Shown: positions 37,143 through 47,249 of the stretch, in pieces
Layout: each line of letters starts with the position of its first letter
How positions within the stretch are numbered: the stretch's first letter is position 1
DNA from: Cryptosporangium phraense
GTDB lineage: Bacteria; Actinomycetota; Actinomycetes; Mycobacteriales; Cryptosporangiaceae
Assembly: GCF_006912135.1 (NCBI RefSeq)
Contig: NZ_VIRS01000007.1
Coordinates: 224,207 to 288,206, forward strand
DNA length: 64,000 nt
Direction of reading: 5' to 3'
Program-made: the position numbers and the translations under genes
The notes under the pieces: generated by a model
Told to the model about the DNA's origin: nothing
The model's database searches: none
What the model saw: only the letters and a program-made list of their open reading frames with translations

Positions 37143-38630
37143 GTGAGCGACTACCCATCCCGATCCGGGCGGACCCATTCCGGGCCCGTGCCGTTCGCCA
37201 AGGGCCACGGCACCGAGAACGACTTCGTCATCGTGCCGGATCCCGATGGCGTCCTCGACATCTCGCCCCAGCTGGTGCGCGCGCTGTGCGACCGCCGGGC
37301 CGGGATCGGGGCCGACGGGCTGCTGCGCGTCGTCCGGACGAACCGGATCCCCGAGGGGCTCGGTCTCGACGGCGAGTGGTTCATGGACTACCGCAACGGC
37401 GACGGATCGATCGCCGAGATGTGCGGCAACGGCAGCCGGGTGTTCGCCCGGTACCTGGTCGAGTCCGGGCTCGCGCGGCCCGGGACGATGCGGATCGCGA
37501 CCCGGGCCGGCACCAAGCTCGTCGTGGTGCCGGACGAGCGGAGCGACATCACGGTCGACATGGGGCCCGCGGTGTTCGGCACCGAGGCCGTCGTGCAGGT
37601 CGGCGGTCGCCCGTTCGCCGGGATCGCGGTCTCGATGGGCAACCCGCACCTGGTCTGCGGCACGGCGCTGCCGGTCGGGGACATCGACCTGTCGTCCGCT
37701 CCCGAGTTCGACCCCGGGCTGTTCCCGACCGGCGTGAACGTCGAGGTCGTGAACGTGCTGGCCGGTGACCCGCGGACGACGCCGGGGGTGCCGGCGCCGG
37801 AGGGGTACGACCTGCACGTGCGGATGCGGGTGTACGAGCGGGGGTCGGGCGAGACGCGGTCGTGCGGCACCGGCGCCTGCGCGGTCGCCGCGGTCGCGCT
37901 GCGGTCGGCGGGCAAGTCGACCGGGCGGGTCGCGGTCGACGTCCCGGGCGGCCGGGTCTCGGTCACCGTGACCACCGCGACGACGCTGCTCGAGGGTCCG
38001 GCCGTGCTGGTCGGGGCCGGGCGGCTCGCGCCCGAGTGGGTCGCCGAGATCACCGGTGGCGGTATACCGGCGACGCCGCCGAGCATGGTCGTCCAGGCCG
38101 AGCAGGGCGTTCCGCTCGACGACGAGGCCCCCACCGGCCCGGGCCGCCACGGCGCCACCACCCCGCGCTACGCCCCGGCCGACCCCGCCGACTGGCCCAC
38201 GCCCGCCCCACCCCGCCCCACCCCGGTCTCTCCCGCAACCGCCCCCCGCCCGGCCCCCGCGCCCCCGGCCGCCGGCCCGCGTCCGGCTTCCGCGCCTCCG
38301 GCCGCTGGTCCGCGTGCGACGCCGGCCCCTTCCGCCGCGCCGCGTCCGGCTTCCGCGCCCCCGGCCGCGGGGCCCCGCCCGGCGCCGGCCCCTTCCGCCG
38401 CGCCGCGTCCGGCCGCTGCGGCGGCGGCGGAGCGGACCGCTGCGGAGGAATGGCTCGAGTCCGCGCGGCCGGGCGCCAACGAACGGCTGATCTCGATGCC
38501 TCCGCCTCCGGCCGCCCCGGACGAACGCCCGGCCCCGCCCCCGGCCGACCGGGCCGCGCACCTGCGCGCGGTCGCCGACGAGGCCGCGCACCGGGCCCAG
38601 CAGTCCGCGACGGTCGGACCGCGCGCGTGA
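37143..38630 (+). CDS. dapF: Diaminopimelate epimerase DapF with long Pro/Ala C-terminal tail
   Basis: A 495-residue protein; DapF is normally ~280-300. The catalytic core is residues ~15-300. It has both active-site cysteines, C94 in MCGNGSRVF and C241 in SCGTGACAVA, plus KGHGTENDFV and the substrate residues MGNPH and GVNVEVVNV. It converts LL- to meso-diaminopimelate for lysine and peptidoglycan. Residues ~305-495 are Pro/Ala/Arg-rich with repeated RPASAPPAAGPR-like units and then a helical end (RAAHLRAVADEAAHRAQQ). The tail is read through without a stop into the GTGA overlap with the next gene, so it is genuinely part of the frame. Confidence 0.95.
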   Translation: MSDYPSRSGRTHSGPVPFAKGHGTENDFVIVPDPDGVLDISPQLVRALCDRRAGIGADGLLRVVRTNRIPEGLGLDGEWFMDYRNGDGSIAEMCGNGSRVFARYLVESGLARPGTMRIATRAGTKLVVVPDERSDITVDMGPAVFGTEAVVQVGGRPFAGIAVSMGNPHLVCGTALPVGDIDLSSAPEFDPGLFPTGVNVEVVNVLAGDPRTTPGVPAPEGYDLHVRMRVYERGSGETRSCGTGACAVAAVALRSAGKSTGRVAVDVPGGRVSVTVTTATTLLEGPAVLVGAGRLAPEWVAEITGGGIPATPPSMVVQAEQGVPLDDEAPTGPGRHGATTPRYAPADPADWPTPAPPRPTPVSPATAPRPAPAPPAAGPRPASAPPAAGPRATPAPSAAPRPASAPPAAGPRPAPAPSAAPRPAAAAAAERTAAEEWLESARPGANERLISMPPPPAAPDERPAPPPADRAAHLRAVADEAAHRAQQSATVGPRA

Positions 38631-39460
38631 GCCTCGACGAAAGCCGCCTCCAGGAACTAGCCACCCTCGCGGCCGGGGTCCTCGACGAGGTCACCCCGTT
38701 CTTCATCAGCGAGATCGGCGCCAAGGAAGAAGTCGTCAAAGGCATCGGCGACTGGGCCACCGCCGCCGACCTGGCCCTGGAACGACAGATCACGTCCGCG
38801 CTCAACGATCGCACCGGCCTGCCGGTCCACGGCGAGGAGTTCGGCGGCCCCGACCTGCACACCGGCGTCACCTGGGTGCTCGACCCGATCGACGGCACCG
38901 CGAACTACACCGCCCGGATCCCGCTCACCGGCATCAGCCTGGCCCTGCTCGAGGACGGCCTCCCGGTCGTCGGGCTGATCCGCCTGCCGCTGGTCGGTGA
39001 GTCCTACCAGGCCGTGGCCGGCGGTCCGCTGATCCGCAACGGCGAGGCGATGCCGACGCTGGAGCCGGGCCGGGTCGAGGACGTCACGGTCACGCTCGGG
39101 AACGTCGCTCCGAAGGGCACGCACGGCGGCCCGACCCCGCGCTACCCGTTCCGCTACCGGATGGCGATGGCCAACGCGATCGCCCACACCGCGCTCCGGG
39201 TCCGGATGTTCGGGTCGTCGGCGGTGGAGCTGGCCTGGGCCTCGTCCGGAGCGATCGGCGCGACGCTGAACTTCGGCAACCACGCCTGGGACAACGCGGC
39301 CGGCGCGCTGCTGGTCGAGCGGGCCGGCGGGGTCCTCCGCGACATCGAGGGCAACCCGTGGAGCCTGCGGAGCACCTCGATCCTGGTCGGGCGCCCCGGG
39401 GTGGTCGAGGAACTCGTCGAGATGATCGGCGCGCTGGGAGAACCGGCCACGTTCGCCTGA
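38627..39460 (+). CDS. Inositol monophosphatase / histidinol-phosphatase family protein
   Basis: A 277-residue Mg-dependent, Li-sensitive phosphatase-family enzyme. Metal-site motifs are HGEEFGG (first Glu pair), VLDPIDGTANY and NHAWDNAAGALLVERAGG. Family members dephosphorylate inositol phosphate, fructose-1,6-bisphosphate or histidinol phosphate; the substrate cannot be told from sequence. The GTG start overlaps the dapF stop, making it the last gene of the operon with miaA and dapF. Confidence 0.9.
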   Translation: MSLDESRLQELATLAAGVLDEVTPFFISEIGAKEEVVKGIGDWATAADLALERQITSALNDRTGLPVHGEEFGGPDLHTGVTWVLDPIDGTANYTARIPLTGISLALLEDGLPVVGLIRLPLVGESYQAVAGGPLIRNGEAMPTLEPGRVEDVTVTLGNVAPKGTHGGPTPRYPFRYRMAMANAIAHTALRVRMFGSSAVELAWASSGAIGATLNFGNHAWDNAAGALLVERAGGVLRDIEGNPWSLRSTSILVGRPGVVEELVEMIGALGEPATFA

Positions 39461-39522
39461 ACCCCTTGCGCGCACGGACGGCCCCTTGCATTCCGGGTCG
39501 GCAGGGTCGACCGTGTCTAAGC

Positions 39523-39930
39523 ATGGAGATCTGGACGATCGAGGTTCTCGACGGCCAATTCTCGGCGGACGTGTGGTCCGCGTCGCACCGCGAGCACCTG
39601 GACGAGGCGGCGGTCACCCACGGGGCCAAGGACTGGCGATGGGTACGGCGGGACTGGGGGCTCATTCTCGAGCTCGAGTTCGCCGACGAGGCGGATTGGC
39701 TGCGCTTCCGAGCGACGCCGGCCGTGCAAGCCGCGCTCGACGCGGTTCCTGATCCGGTGAACGGGCTGTTCGTCTACAGCGGCCCGGGCGGCAGCAGCGG
39801 GGTCCGCTCCCCGCGCCGGCCCCGCCCGATCCCGGCGGCGGGCGCGGCCGAGATTCCGGTTCCGGTCGAGCCGCCGCTCCGTTCCGCGCCCGAGCCGATG
39901 CTGCGCCCACCCGCCAACGCGGTGGCGTAG
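39523..39930 (+). CDS. Small conserved hypothetical protein
   Basis: A 135-residue protein beginning MEIWTIEVLDGQFSADVWSA. About 90 residues look like a compact alpha/beta domain (WRWVRRDWGLILELEFADE, VNGLFVYSGPG), followed by a Pro-rich tail. I do not recognise a named family. The ATG is 62 bp after the phosphatase gene on the same strand. Confidence 0.7.
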   Translation: MEIWTIEVLDGQFSADVWSASHREHLDEAAVTHGAKDWRWVRRDWGLILELEFADEADWLRFRATPAVQAALDAVPDPVNGLFVYSGPGGSSGVRSPRRPRPIPAAGAAEIPVPVEPPLRSAPEPMLRPPANAVA

Positions 39931-39956
39931 CCACGCTCCGGACGACCGGTAAGCCG

Positions 39957-40020
39957 CGCGGATCGGCGACTTATCGGGGCTTCCCGGCGCCGCACAACCC
40001 CGGAAACCCGACGATCCGCG
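39957..40020. terminator. Nested inverted repeat between convergent genes
   Basis: CGCGGATCG (39957-39965) pairs with CGATCCGCG (40012-40020), and an imperfect inner stem (CGGGG.CTTCC with CCGGAAACCCG) lies between them. It is placed 27 bp after the small plus-strand gene and ~140 bp beyond the malic enzyme stop, so it may terminate both. There is no T-tract. Confidence 0.45.
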
Positions 40021-40158
40021 TTGGCCCTGCCCCGCGCCGGGCGCGCACCCGTGCGCGCGGCGCCTCGGGTCCGGTGACGGAGGGACGCGAGGCGCGCGCC
40101 GCGCGCCGGTGATGGACGCGCGGGCGCACCTGCGGTGGTTCGCCGGTACTCGTAGGAA

Positions 40159-41556
<1,398 letters not shown>

Positions 41557-41815
41557 GGGTTTCCTCCGGTCTGGCCGGCCGTTACGGGGCCGGCGCGGTG
41601 GGCGCTAGCACTGGACGCCGCGCGCGTCGTCGAAATCCTTCCAGAGTCCGCATGGCGGGACGAAATCCGGGGAATCCCGCGTGCCGTGGCGCGGTTCAAC
41701 ACGGTAGTCCGGGGATTTTCCGGATGACCTCGACGCGGTGGACGTGCCACGATGCCTGCACGGTCTTTCCGAACGAAAGGACCCCGCACTGACTACTGAT
41801 GGAGTTGATCTGCCG

Positions 41816-43306
41816 ATGAACCCGACCCCGTCCACTGCCGGTCGTCGCGCCGGTTCACTCGGCGACAGCACCATTCGGCTCGGTGAGCTCGACGGGCTCG
41901 ACTCGGTCGACGCGGTCGACGCGCTCGACGGCGAACAGTTCGAGCGGGAGGAGCGGCAGGCGCTCCGCCGGGTGGTCGGCCTCTCCACCGAGCTCGCCGA
42001 CGTCACCGAGGTCGAGTACCGGCAGCTGCGGCTCGAGCGGGTCGTGCTGGTCGGCGTCTGGACCGAGGGCAGCGCCGAGGACGCGGAGAACTCCCTGGTG
42101 GAGCTGGCGGCACTGGCCGAGACGGCCGGGTCGCAGGTGCTCGAGGGGCTCATGCAGCGGCGTGACCGGCCGGACCCGTCGACCTACATCGGCTCGGGCA
42201 AGGCGGCCGAGCTGCGCGAGGTCGTGCTGGCCACCGGCGCCGACACCGTGATCTGCGACGGCGAGCTCTCGCCGGCCCAGCTGAACGCGCTCGAGAAGGT
42301 CGTGAAGGTCAAGGTCATCGACCGCACCGCGCTGATCCTCGACATCTTCGCCCAGCACGCGCACACCCGCGAGGGTCGCGCGCAGGTCTCGCTGGCCCAG
42401 ATGGAGTACATGCTGCCCCGCCTGCGCGGCTGGGGTGAGTCGATGTCCCGGCAGGCCGGTGGTGCCGGTGGTGGCGCCGGCGGCGGCGTGGGCACGCGTG
42501 GTCCCGGTGAGACCAAGATCGAGACCGACCGGCGTCGCATCCGCGAGCGGATGGCGAAGCTGCGCCGCGAGATCAAGGAGATGAAGACCGCCCGCGACAC
42601 CAAGCGCGCGTCCCGGCGACGCAACTCGGTGCCGAGCGTGGCGATCGCCGGCTACACCAACGCGGGCAAGTCCTCGCTGCTCAACCGGCTGACCGGGGCC
42701 GGAGTGCTGGTCGAGGACGCGCTGTTCGCGACCCTCGACCCGACGACCCGCCGGACCTCGGCGGCCGACGGCCGCGAGTACACGCTGACCGACACGGTCG
42801 GGTTCGTGCGGCACCTGCCGCACCAGCTGGTCGAGGCGTTCCGGTCGACGCTCGAAGAGGTGGCCGACGCCGACCTGCTCGTGCACGTGGTCGACGGTTC
42901 CGATCCCGACCCGATCTCCCAGGTGAACGCGGTGCGCGCGGTGCTGGCCGACATCGACGCGGTCTCGGTGCCGGAGCTGCTGGTCGTGAACAAGGCGGAC
43001 GCGGCCTCGCCGGAGGCGCTGATGCAGCTGCGTCAGGCGCTGCCGGGTGCGTTGGTGGTCTCGGCGCACAGCGGGCTCGGTATGGAGGCGTTGCGGGACG
43101 CGATCGAGGAGCGGTTGCCTCGGCCCGCCCTGGAGCTCCATGTGCGGCTGCCCTACGACCAGGGTGGGCTGGTGTCGCGGGTGCATGCGGAGGGTGAGGT
43201 GCTCTCCAGCCGGCACGTGGCCGACGGAACCGAGCTCCACGTGCGGGTTCACCCCGGGCTGGCGTCACTGCTCCAGCCGTACGCCGGTACTACTCAGCAG
43301 GCCTGA
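41816..43306 (+). CDS. hflX: GTPase HflX
   Basis: A 496-residue ribosome-associated GTPase that splits stalled 70S ribosomes after heat or antibiotic stress. The N-terminal HflX domain (LVGVWTEGSAEDAENSLVEL, DRPDPSTYIGSGKAAEL) and Gly-rich linker (GGAGGGAGGGVGTRGPGETK) precede the G domain: G1 AGYTNAGKSSLLN, G3 DTVGFVRHLP, G4 VNKAD. The start is uncertain. I chose the ATG at 41816; an in-frame GTG at 41738 would add 26 residues, and GAAAGGA at 41775 could serve a CTG. Its position after miaA-dapF matches other actinobacteria, although malic enzyme intervenes. Confidence 0.94.
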   Translation: MNPTPSTAGRRAGSLGDSTIRLGELDGLDSVDAVDALDGEQFEREERQALRRVVGLSTELADVTEVEYRQLRLERVVLVGVWTEGSAEDAENSLVELAALAETAGSQVLEGLMQRRDRPDPSTYIGSGKAAELREVVLATGADTVICDGELSPAQLNALEKVVKVKVIDRTALILDIFAQHAHTREGRAQVSLAQMEYMLPRLRGWGESMSRQAGGAGGGAGGGVGTRGPGETKIETDRRRIRERMAKLRREIKEMKTARDTKRASRRRNSVPSVAIAGYTNAGKSSLLNRLTGAGVLVEDALFATLDPTTRRTSAADGREYTLTDTVGFVRHLPHQLVEAFRSTLEEVADADLLVHVVDGSDPDPISQVNAVRAVLADIDAVSVPELLVVNKADAASPEALMQLRQALPGALVVSAHSGLGMEALRDAIEERLPRPALELHVRLPYDQGGLVSRVHAEGEVLSSRHVADGTELHVRVHPGLASLLQPYAGTTQQA

Positions 43307-43433
43307 CCGGCTCGATTCGGGTCCTCCGGACGGTTGAGCGGGTGAACAACCGGTGACACGCCTCTCGCTGTTACCGTCCGGAGTCTCACGCAACGCCGCC
43401 GATTGGCGTCCACCGGTCTGCAAGACTGGGGGC

Positions 43434-45518
43434 GTGACTCGGTGTGGACGGATCCTGGTGGCCCTTCTGCTCGGGGTGGGCTTCGGCCTGCTGCCGGGTG
43501 GAACGGCCGCGTTGGCCGCGCCGGCGACCGTTTGCACGGTGAACGACCAGCGGCTGTCGCAGATCAGCGGCCTGGTGGCGGTGGACGACGGCTATGCGGC
43601 GATCACGAAGAGTGAACCCGGCGCCCCGCAGGTGCCGATCTACCTGCTGAACGCCAAGTGCCAGGTGTCGAAGACGCTCGTCTCGGAGATCCAGCCCCGG
43701 GACACCGAAGACCTGGCCCGGACGTCGGACGGCGCGTACTGGGTGGCTGACATCGGTGACAGCGACTCGGCGCCCGAGCGCGAGACGGTCGCCGTCCACC
43801 TGTTCCCGGCGTCCGGTACGCCGACGATCCAGCGGATGCGCTACCCGGACGGCGCGAAGAACGCCCAGGCGCTCGTCGTCCAGAACAACGACATCCCGGT
43901 CGTCATCACGAAGTCGGCGTCCGGAACCGCGAAGGTCTACAAGGCGAGCAAGGCGATCAGCGGCCCGTCGAAGTCGGCCGAGCAGGCGGTTCCGCTGACG
44001 CTGGTCGGCACCGTGACGATCGGCGGCACCGAGGCCGTGACCGGGGCGGCGCTGTCGCCCGACAGCAAACGCGTCGCGCTGCGGACGAACTCCGCGATCT
44101 ACGAGTGGGACGTCACCGGCGGCGACGCGGCCAAGGCGCTCACCAGCGGAAAGCCCCGCAAGACGGCGCTCACCGGCCAGACCGGCCAGGCCGGCGGCGC
44201 GGTGACGTACTCCTCCGACGGGACGTCGTTCCTGACGCTCCCCGAGGTCGCGGACGCGGCGGCGGCGCTGCAGAAGTGGCCGATCGCCAGCGCGGCCAAG
44301 CCCACGTCGGCCGCCGACGGCGGGGGATCGGACGCCGATTCCGGCGGCGGTCTGCTGTCCGGGATCAGCTTCTCGCAGCTGACGACGATCGTCGCGGTCG
44401 TCGGCGTGATCGGGCTGGCGCTGCTGGTGGCCGGCATCGTCGGCATCGTCCGGTTCCGGAAGCGGGCGCAGTCGCCGGCGTCCGGGGGTGGGTCGCGGGT
44501 GCCGCCGGGCGCCAACCGGTTCGGCCCGGGCGCGCCGGGCATCGCCGAGATCGATGCGATGGGCCCGGCCGACGAGACGATGAACCTGCCCCGGGTCCCC
44601 GGGGCCGTGTACGGCGGACGCCCGGGTGAGCCAATCCGCGGTGGAGCGGCCGTACCGCCGTCACCTCGGGGCGCGGCCCGGCCGGTGAGCTCGGGGCCGG
44701 TCGGCGTGGGACCGAATGCGCAGGTGGGCTGGTCGGCCGACCGGGGGCCCGACGCGGGGTTCCGGTCGGAGGGCCCGGTGTCGGGAGCCGCGCCGGTGTC
44801 CGGGCCCGCCTCGGTGTCCGGAGCGGCGTCGGTGAGCGGCGCGGCACCGGTGTCGGGTCCGGCCGGGCGCGGGACGGTCTACGGCGGGGCTCCCGATCCG
44901 GAGTCGACCGGCAGCGGCCGGGTGCGGCGGCCGGGTGGCCCGGGCGGGCCGGGTGGGCCGCCGCCGGGGAACGTGCCGTCGCGCGGGTACGACTCGGAGA
45001 CGACCGGCGGTGGCCGGCGGTACGACCCCGAGACCACCGGCGGTGGCCGGGTGCGGCGGGCCGCGGTGCCGCCGCGCGGTGGCGATCCGGAGACCACCGG
45101 CAGCGGCCGGGTGCGCCCGCCGGGTGGTGGTGACCGGATGCGTCCGCCGCCTCCGCCGGGGGACCGGCCGGTGGACCGGTCGTCGCCGACCCGCGTCCGG
45201 CGCGCCGGACCTCCGCCTCCGCCGCCCGGGACGACGTACGGCAGCAGCCGCGACGACGCCGACGGCCGGGGCCGGGACACCGACGGGCGCGGGTGGGACA
45301 GCCGAACGGGTGGGCGGCCGGGCCGTCCGCCCCGGGACGAGCGCGACCCGGAGTCGACCGGGAGCGGGCGGGCCCGCCCGCCGGGTGACCGGATGCGTCC
45401 GCCGCCGCCACCGGCTGACCGGGGTGAACGTCGGGGGCAGGGCTGGCGCGAGGATGACGACCGTCCGCCGCCCCCGCCGCCGGGTGGACGTCGTCCGCCT
45501 CCGCCCCCCTCACGCTGA
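43434..45518 (+). CDS. Secreted, membrane-anchored propeller-like protein with repeat tail
   Basis: A 694-residue protein. A signal peptide (~residues 1-29, ending AALAAPA) leads an extracellular ~270-residue region with propeller-like strands (ISGLVAVDDGYAAITK, GAYWVADIGDSDSAPERETV, GAALSPDSKRVALRTNSAIY). One transmembrane helix (~315-338, TIVAVVGVIGLALLVAGIVG) is followed by a basic stop and a ~340-residue cytoplasmic Pro/Gly/Arg-rich tail. The tail has five copies of DPE(S/T)TG(S/G)GR-like units and Pro runs. The Thr-containing repeats look like possible Ser/Thr-kinase sites. I chose the GTG at 43434 because it opens the signal peptide; its function is unknown. Confidence 0.8.
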   Translation: MTRCGRILVALLLGVGFGLLPGGTAALAAPATVCTVNDQRLSQISGLVAVDDGYAAITKSEPGAPQVPIYLLNAKCQVSKTLVSEIQPRDTEDLARTSDGAYWVADIGDSDSAPERETVAVHLFPASGTPTIQRMRYPDGAKNAQALVVQNNDIPVVITKSASGTAKVYKASKAISGPSKSAEQAVPLTLVGTVTIGGTEAVTGAALSPDSKRVALRTNSAIYEWDVTGGDAAKALTSGKPRKTALTGQTGQAGGAVTYSSDGTSFLTLPEVADAAAALQKWPIASAAKPTSAADGGGSDADSGGGLLSGISFSQLTTIVAVVGVIGLALLVAGIVGIVRFRKRAQSPASGGGSRVPPGANRFGPGAPGIAEIDAMGPADETMNLPRVPGAVYGGRPGEPIRGGAAVPPSPRGAARPVSSGPVGVGPNAQVGWSADRGPDAGFRSEGPVSGAAPVSGPASVSGAASVSGAAPVSGPAGRGTVYGGAPDPESTGSGRVRRPGGPGGPGGPPPGNVPSRGYDSETTGGGRRYDPETTGGGRVRRAAVPPRGGDPETTGSGRVRPPGGGDRMRPPPPPGDRPVDRSSPTRVRRAGPPPPPPGTTYGSSRDDADGRGRDTDGRGWDSRTGGRPGRPPRDERDPESTGSGRARPPGDRMRPPPPPADRGERRGQGWREDDDRPPPPPPGGRRPPPPPSR

Positions 45519-45519
45519 A

Positions 45520-45551
45520 AAGTGCCGCTGCCCGGCCGGGCAGCGGCACTT
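45520..45551. terminator. Perfect 32-bp palindrome, bidirectional terminator
   Basis: The 16-bp arms AAGTGCCGCTGCCCGG and its exact complement meet without spacer, starting two bases after the propeller-gene stop and ending 14 bp before the lexA stop. It can form the same hairpin on either strand and so serve both convergent genes. Confidence 0.88.
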
Positions 45552-45565
45552 CGGCGTGCGGTGGA

Positions 45566-46402
45566 TCAGAGGCGACGCAGGACCGTGACGACTCGGCCCA
45601 GGATCGTCGCCTCGTCGCCGGGAATGGGCTCGTAGGCCGCGTTGTGCGGAACCAGCCAGACCTGGCCGTCGCGACGGCGCAGGCGCTTGACGGTGGCCTC
45701 GCCGTCGAGCATCGCGGCCACGATCTCGCCGCTGTCGGCGTCGGGCTGCTGACGCACCACGACCCAGTCACCGTCGCAGATCGCCGCCTCGACCATCGAG
45801 TCGCCGACCACGCGCAGCAGGAACAGGTTGCCGTCGCCGACGATCTCCCGGGGAAGCGGGAACACGTCTTCGACGGCCTGCTCGGCCAGGATCGGGCCAC
45901 CGGCCGCGATGCGGCCCAGCACCGGCACGTGCACCGGCGCCGGACGCCCGTCGGCCTCGCTCGCCTCGGTGGCGCCGACCGAGCTGACCCCGCCGCCGAT
46001 CTCGACCACCGTGTCGCGCCCGGTGCCCGGCATGCGGATGTCGACCGCCCGGGGGCGGTTCGGGTCGCGGCGGAGAAGGCCCTTCTCTTGTAGCGCCTGG
46101 AGCTGGTACGCCACGCTCGACGGGGACGTGAGACCGACGGCCTCACCGATCTCCCGGACGCTCGGCGGGTAGCCGCGCTTCTCGACCGAGTCGCGAATGA
46201 CCTCGAGGATGCGACGCTGGCGCGGGCTCAGCGGCGTGCCGGCGGACGTCGTGCTGCGACGACCGCGCCGGCGGGGGGCGTTGGTGTCCGCGGCAGCGTC
46301 GGCGGCTTCGGCACCTGCGGCGCGCTCGGGTGCGGCGACCTGGACGGGAGCCGCGCCACCGGACCCGTCGGTATCTGTACCGCCTTGTCGCCGTTCCGTC
46401 AC
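45566..46402 (-). CDS. lexA: SOS response repressor LexA
   Basis: A 278-residue repressor-protease. After a disordered ~55-residue N-terminus comes the winged helix ([37 protein letters not shown]). Then the self-cleavage site A167-G168 in [10 protein letters not shown] and the catalytic dyad S202 ([11 protein letters not shown]) and K239 ([10 protein letters not shown]). Mycobacterial LexA is ~236 residues, so the N-terminal leader is unusually long. I chose the GTG at 46402, which has GAGGAGG at five-base spacing. LexA represses SOS genes until RecA filaments trigger cleavage, and it has a likely operator in its own upstream region. Confidence 0.97.
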   Translation of the reverse strand: MTERRQGGTDTDGSGGAAPVQVAAPERAAGAEAADAAADTNAPRRRGRRSTTSAGTPLSPRQRRILEVIRDSVEKRGYPPSVREIGEAVGLTSPSSVAYQLQALQEKGLLRRDPNRPRAVDIRMPGTGRDTVVEIGGGVSSVGATEASEADGRPAPVHVPVLGRIAAGGPILAEQAVEDVFPLPREIVGDGNLFLLRVVGDSMVEAAICDGDWVVVRQQPDADSGEIVAAMLDGEATVKRLRRRDGQVWLVPHNAAYEPIPGDEATILGRVVTVLRRL

Positions 46403-46472
46403 GGTGTCCTCCTCTGTGACCCCACCACCGTCGTCAACTCGTTCCTGACCGTAGCCACTGTGGAAAGAGATT

Positions 46473-46488
46473 TCAAACAAACGTACGA
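46473..46488. promoter_or_regulatory. LexA box upstream of lexA
   Basis: TCAAACAAACGTACGA matches TCGAAC-N4-GTTCGA at 10 of 12 palindromic positions, 71 bp upstream of the lexA start. This would give autoregulation. Confidence 0.7.
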
Positions 46489-46621
46489 CGCCGGTGTGTC
46501 GGATGGTGTCGCTGTGGCGGAGCCGAGCACCCGAGGAGTGACGCTCGATCCGCGTCCGAACATACGGCCGAAAGAATTGCGCGCGCAAGCCTGGTGTCGG
46601 TGTGGCGAACGTGGTAAAAGT

Positions 46622-46653
46622 TCGTACACGCGTTCGTTCGAACGCTCGTACGT
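46622..46653. promoter_or_regulatory. Two abutting LexA-box-like sites upstream of the LysM gene
   Basis: TCGTACACGCGTTCGT (46622-46637) and TCGAACGCTCGTACGT (46638-46653) each match the LexA consensus at 10 of 12 positions and lie end to end. Together they form a larger imperfect inverted repeat. They end 22 bp before the GTG of the LysM gene, in position to block its promoter. Confidence 0.65.
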
Positions 46654-46675
46654 CTCTCGCTCCTCGGGGGTTCGT

Positions 46676-47239
46676 GTGGTCACGCTCAAGCTGGTGCCCG
46701 TCGATTTCGGCCCGCCGCGCGTCGATCCGTTCGAGCAGGCCATCGAGCTCGGCGCCGGCCGGGTCCGCCGGCTGCGCTCGGTCCCGTCCGGCCCGGCCGC
46801 ACCGGCGCCGGTCCAGGTACGGCTGCCTCGTCAGCGGGCGGGGAACTGCACCACGGCCCCGGTTCGTCGGCGTCCGGTCCGGCGTCCCGGGGTGCCCTCG
46901 GCCGCGGTGGCCTCGGAGGTCGCCAGAAGGGTCTCCGATCGGCGTCCGGCTCCGCGGCTACGGCTGACGCGGCGCGGGCGGGCGCTCGTGCGCACGGTGG
47001 TCCTGGTCGCGCTGGCTATCGCCGCGATCGCGATCGCGGTCTCCAGCCGGGCCGACGACGTCACGCCGGTCTCGTCCCGCAGCATGGTCGTCACCGAGCA
47101 CGACACGCTCTGGACGATCGCCGAAGAGGCCTCGCCCAGCCGGCCGCGCAGCGAGACGATGGCGAAGATCCGCGAGCTCAACCACATGCCCGACGCCACG
47201 GTCCACGTCGGCCAACGATTGCTGCTGCCCGCTCCGTAA
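46676..47239 (+). CDS. LysM-domain membrane protein divergent from lexA (Rv2719c/ChiZ position)
   Basis: A 187-residue protein. A ~100-residue basic cytoplasmic N-terminus precedes one transmembrane helix (~104-123, [18 protein letters not shown]) and a C-terminal extracellular LysM domain ([34 protein letters not shown]) that binds peptidoglycan. The same place next to lexA is held in M. tuberculosis by Rv2719c (ChiZ) and in Corynebacterium by DivS, SOS-induced proteins that halt division. A similar role is inferred here, supported by the LexA-like sites upstream. The GTG has GGGGG at five-base spacing. Confidence 0.87.
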   Translation: MVTLKLVPVDFGPPRVDPFEQAIELGAGRVRRLRSVPSGPAAPAPVQVRLPRQRAGNCTTAPVRRRPVRRPGVPSAAVASEVARRVSDRRPAPRLRLTRRGRALVRTVVLVALAIAAIAIAVSSRADDVTPVSSRSMVVTEHDTLWTIAEEASPSRPRSETMAKIRELNHMPDATVHVGQRLLLPAP

Positions 47240-47249
47240 GCTGGCGCAG

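Noticed and set aside
46385..46675. N-terminal extension of the LysM protein from an upstream ATG
   Set aside because: It would overlap the lexA start and all three LexA-like sites; the GTG at 46676 has a ribosome site and fits the expected length.
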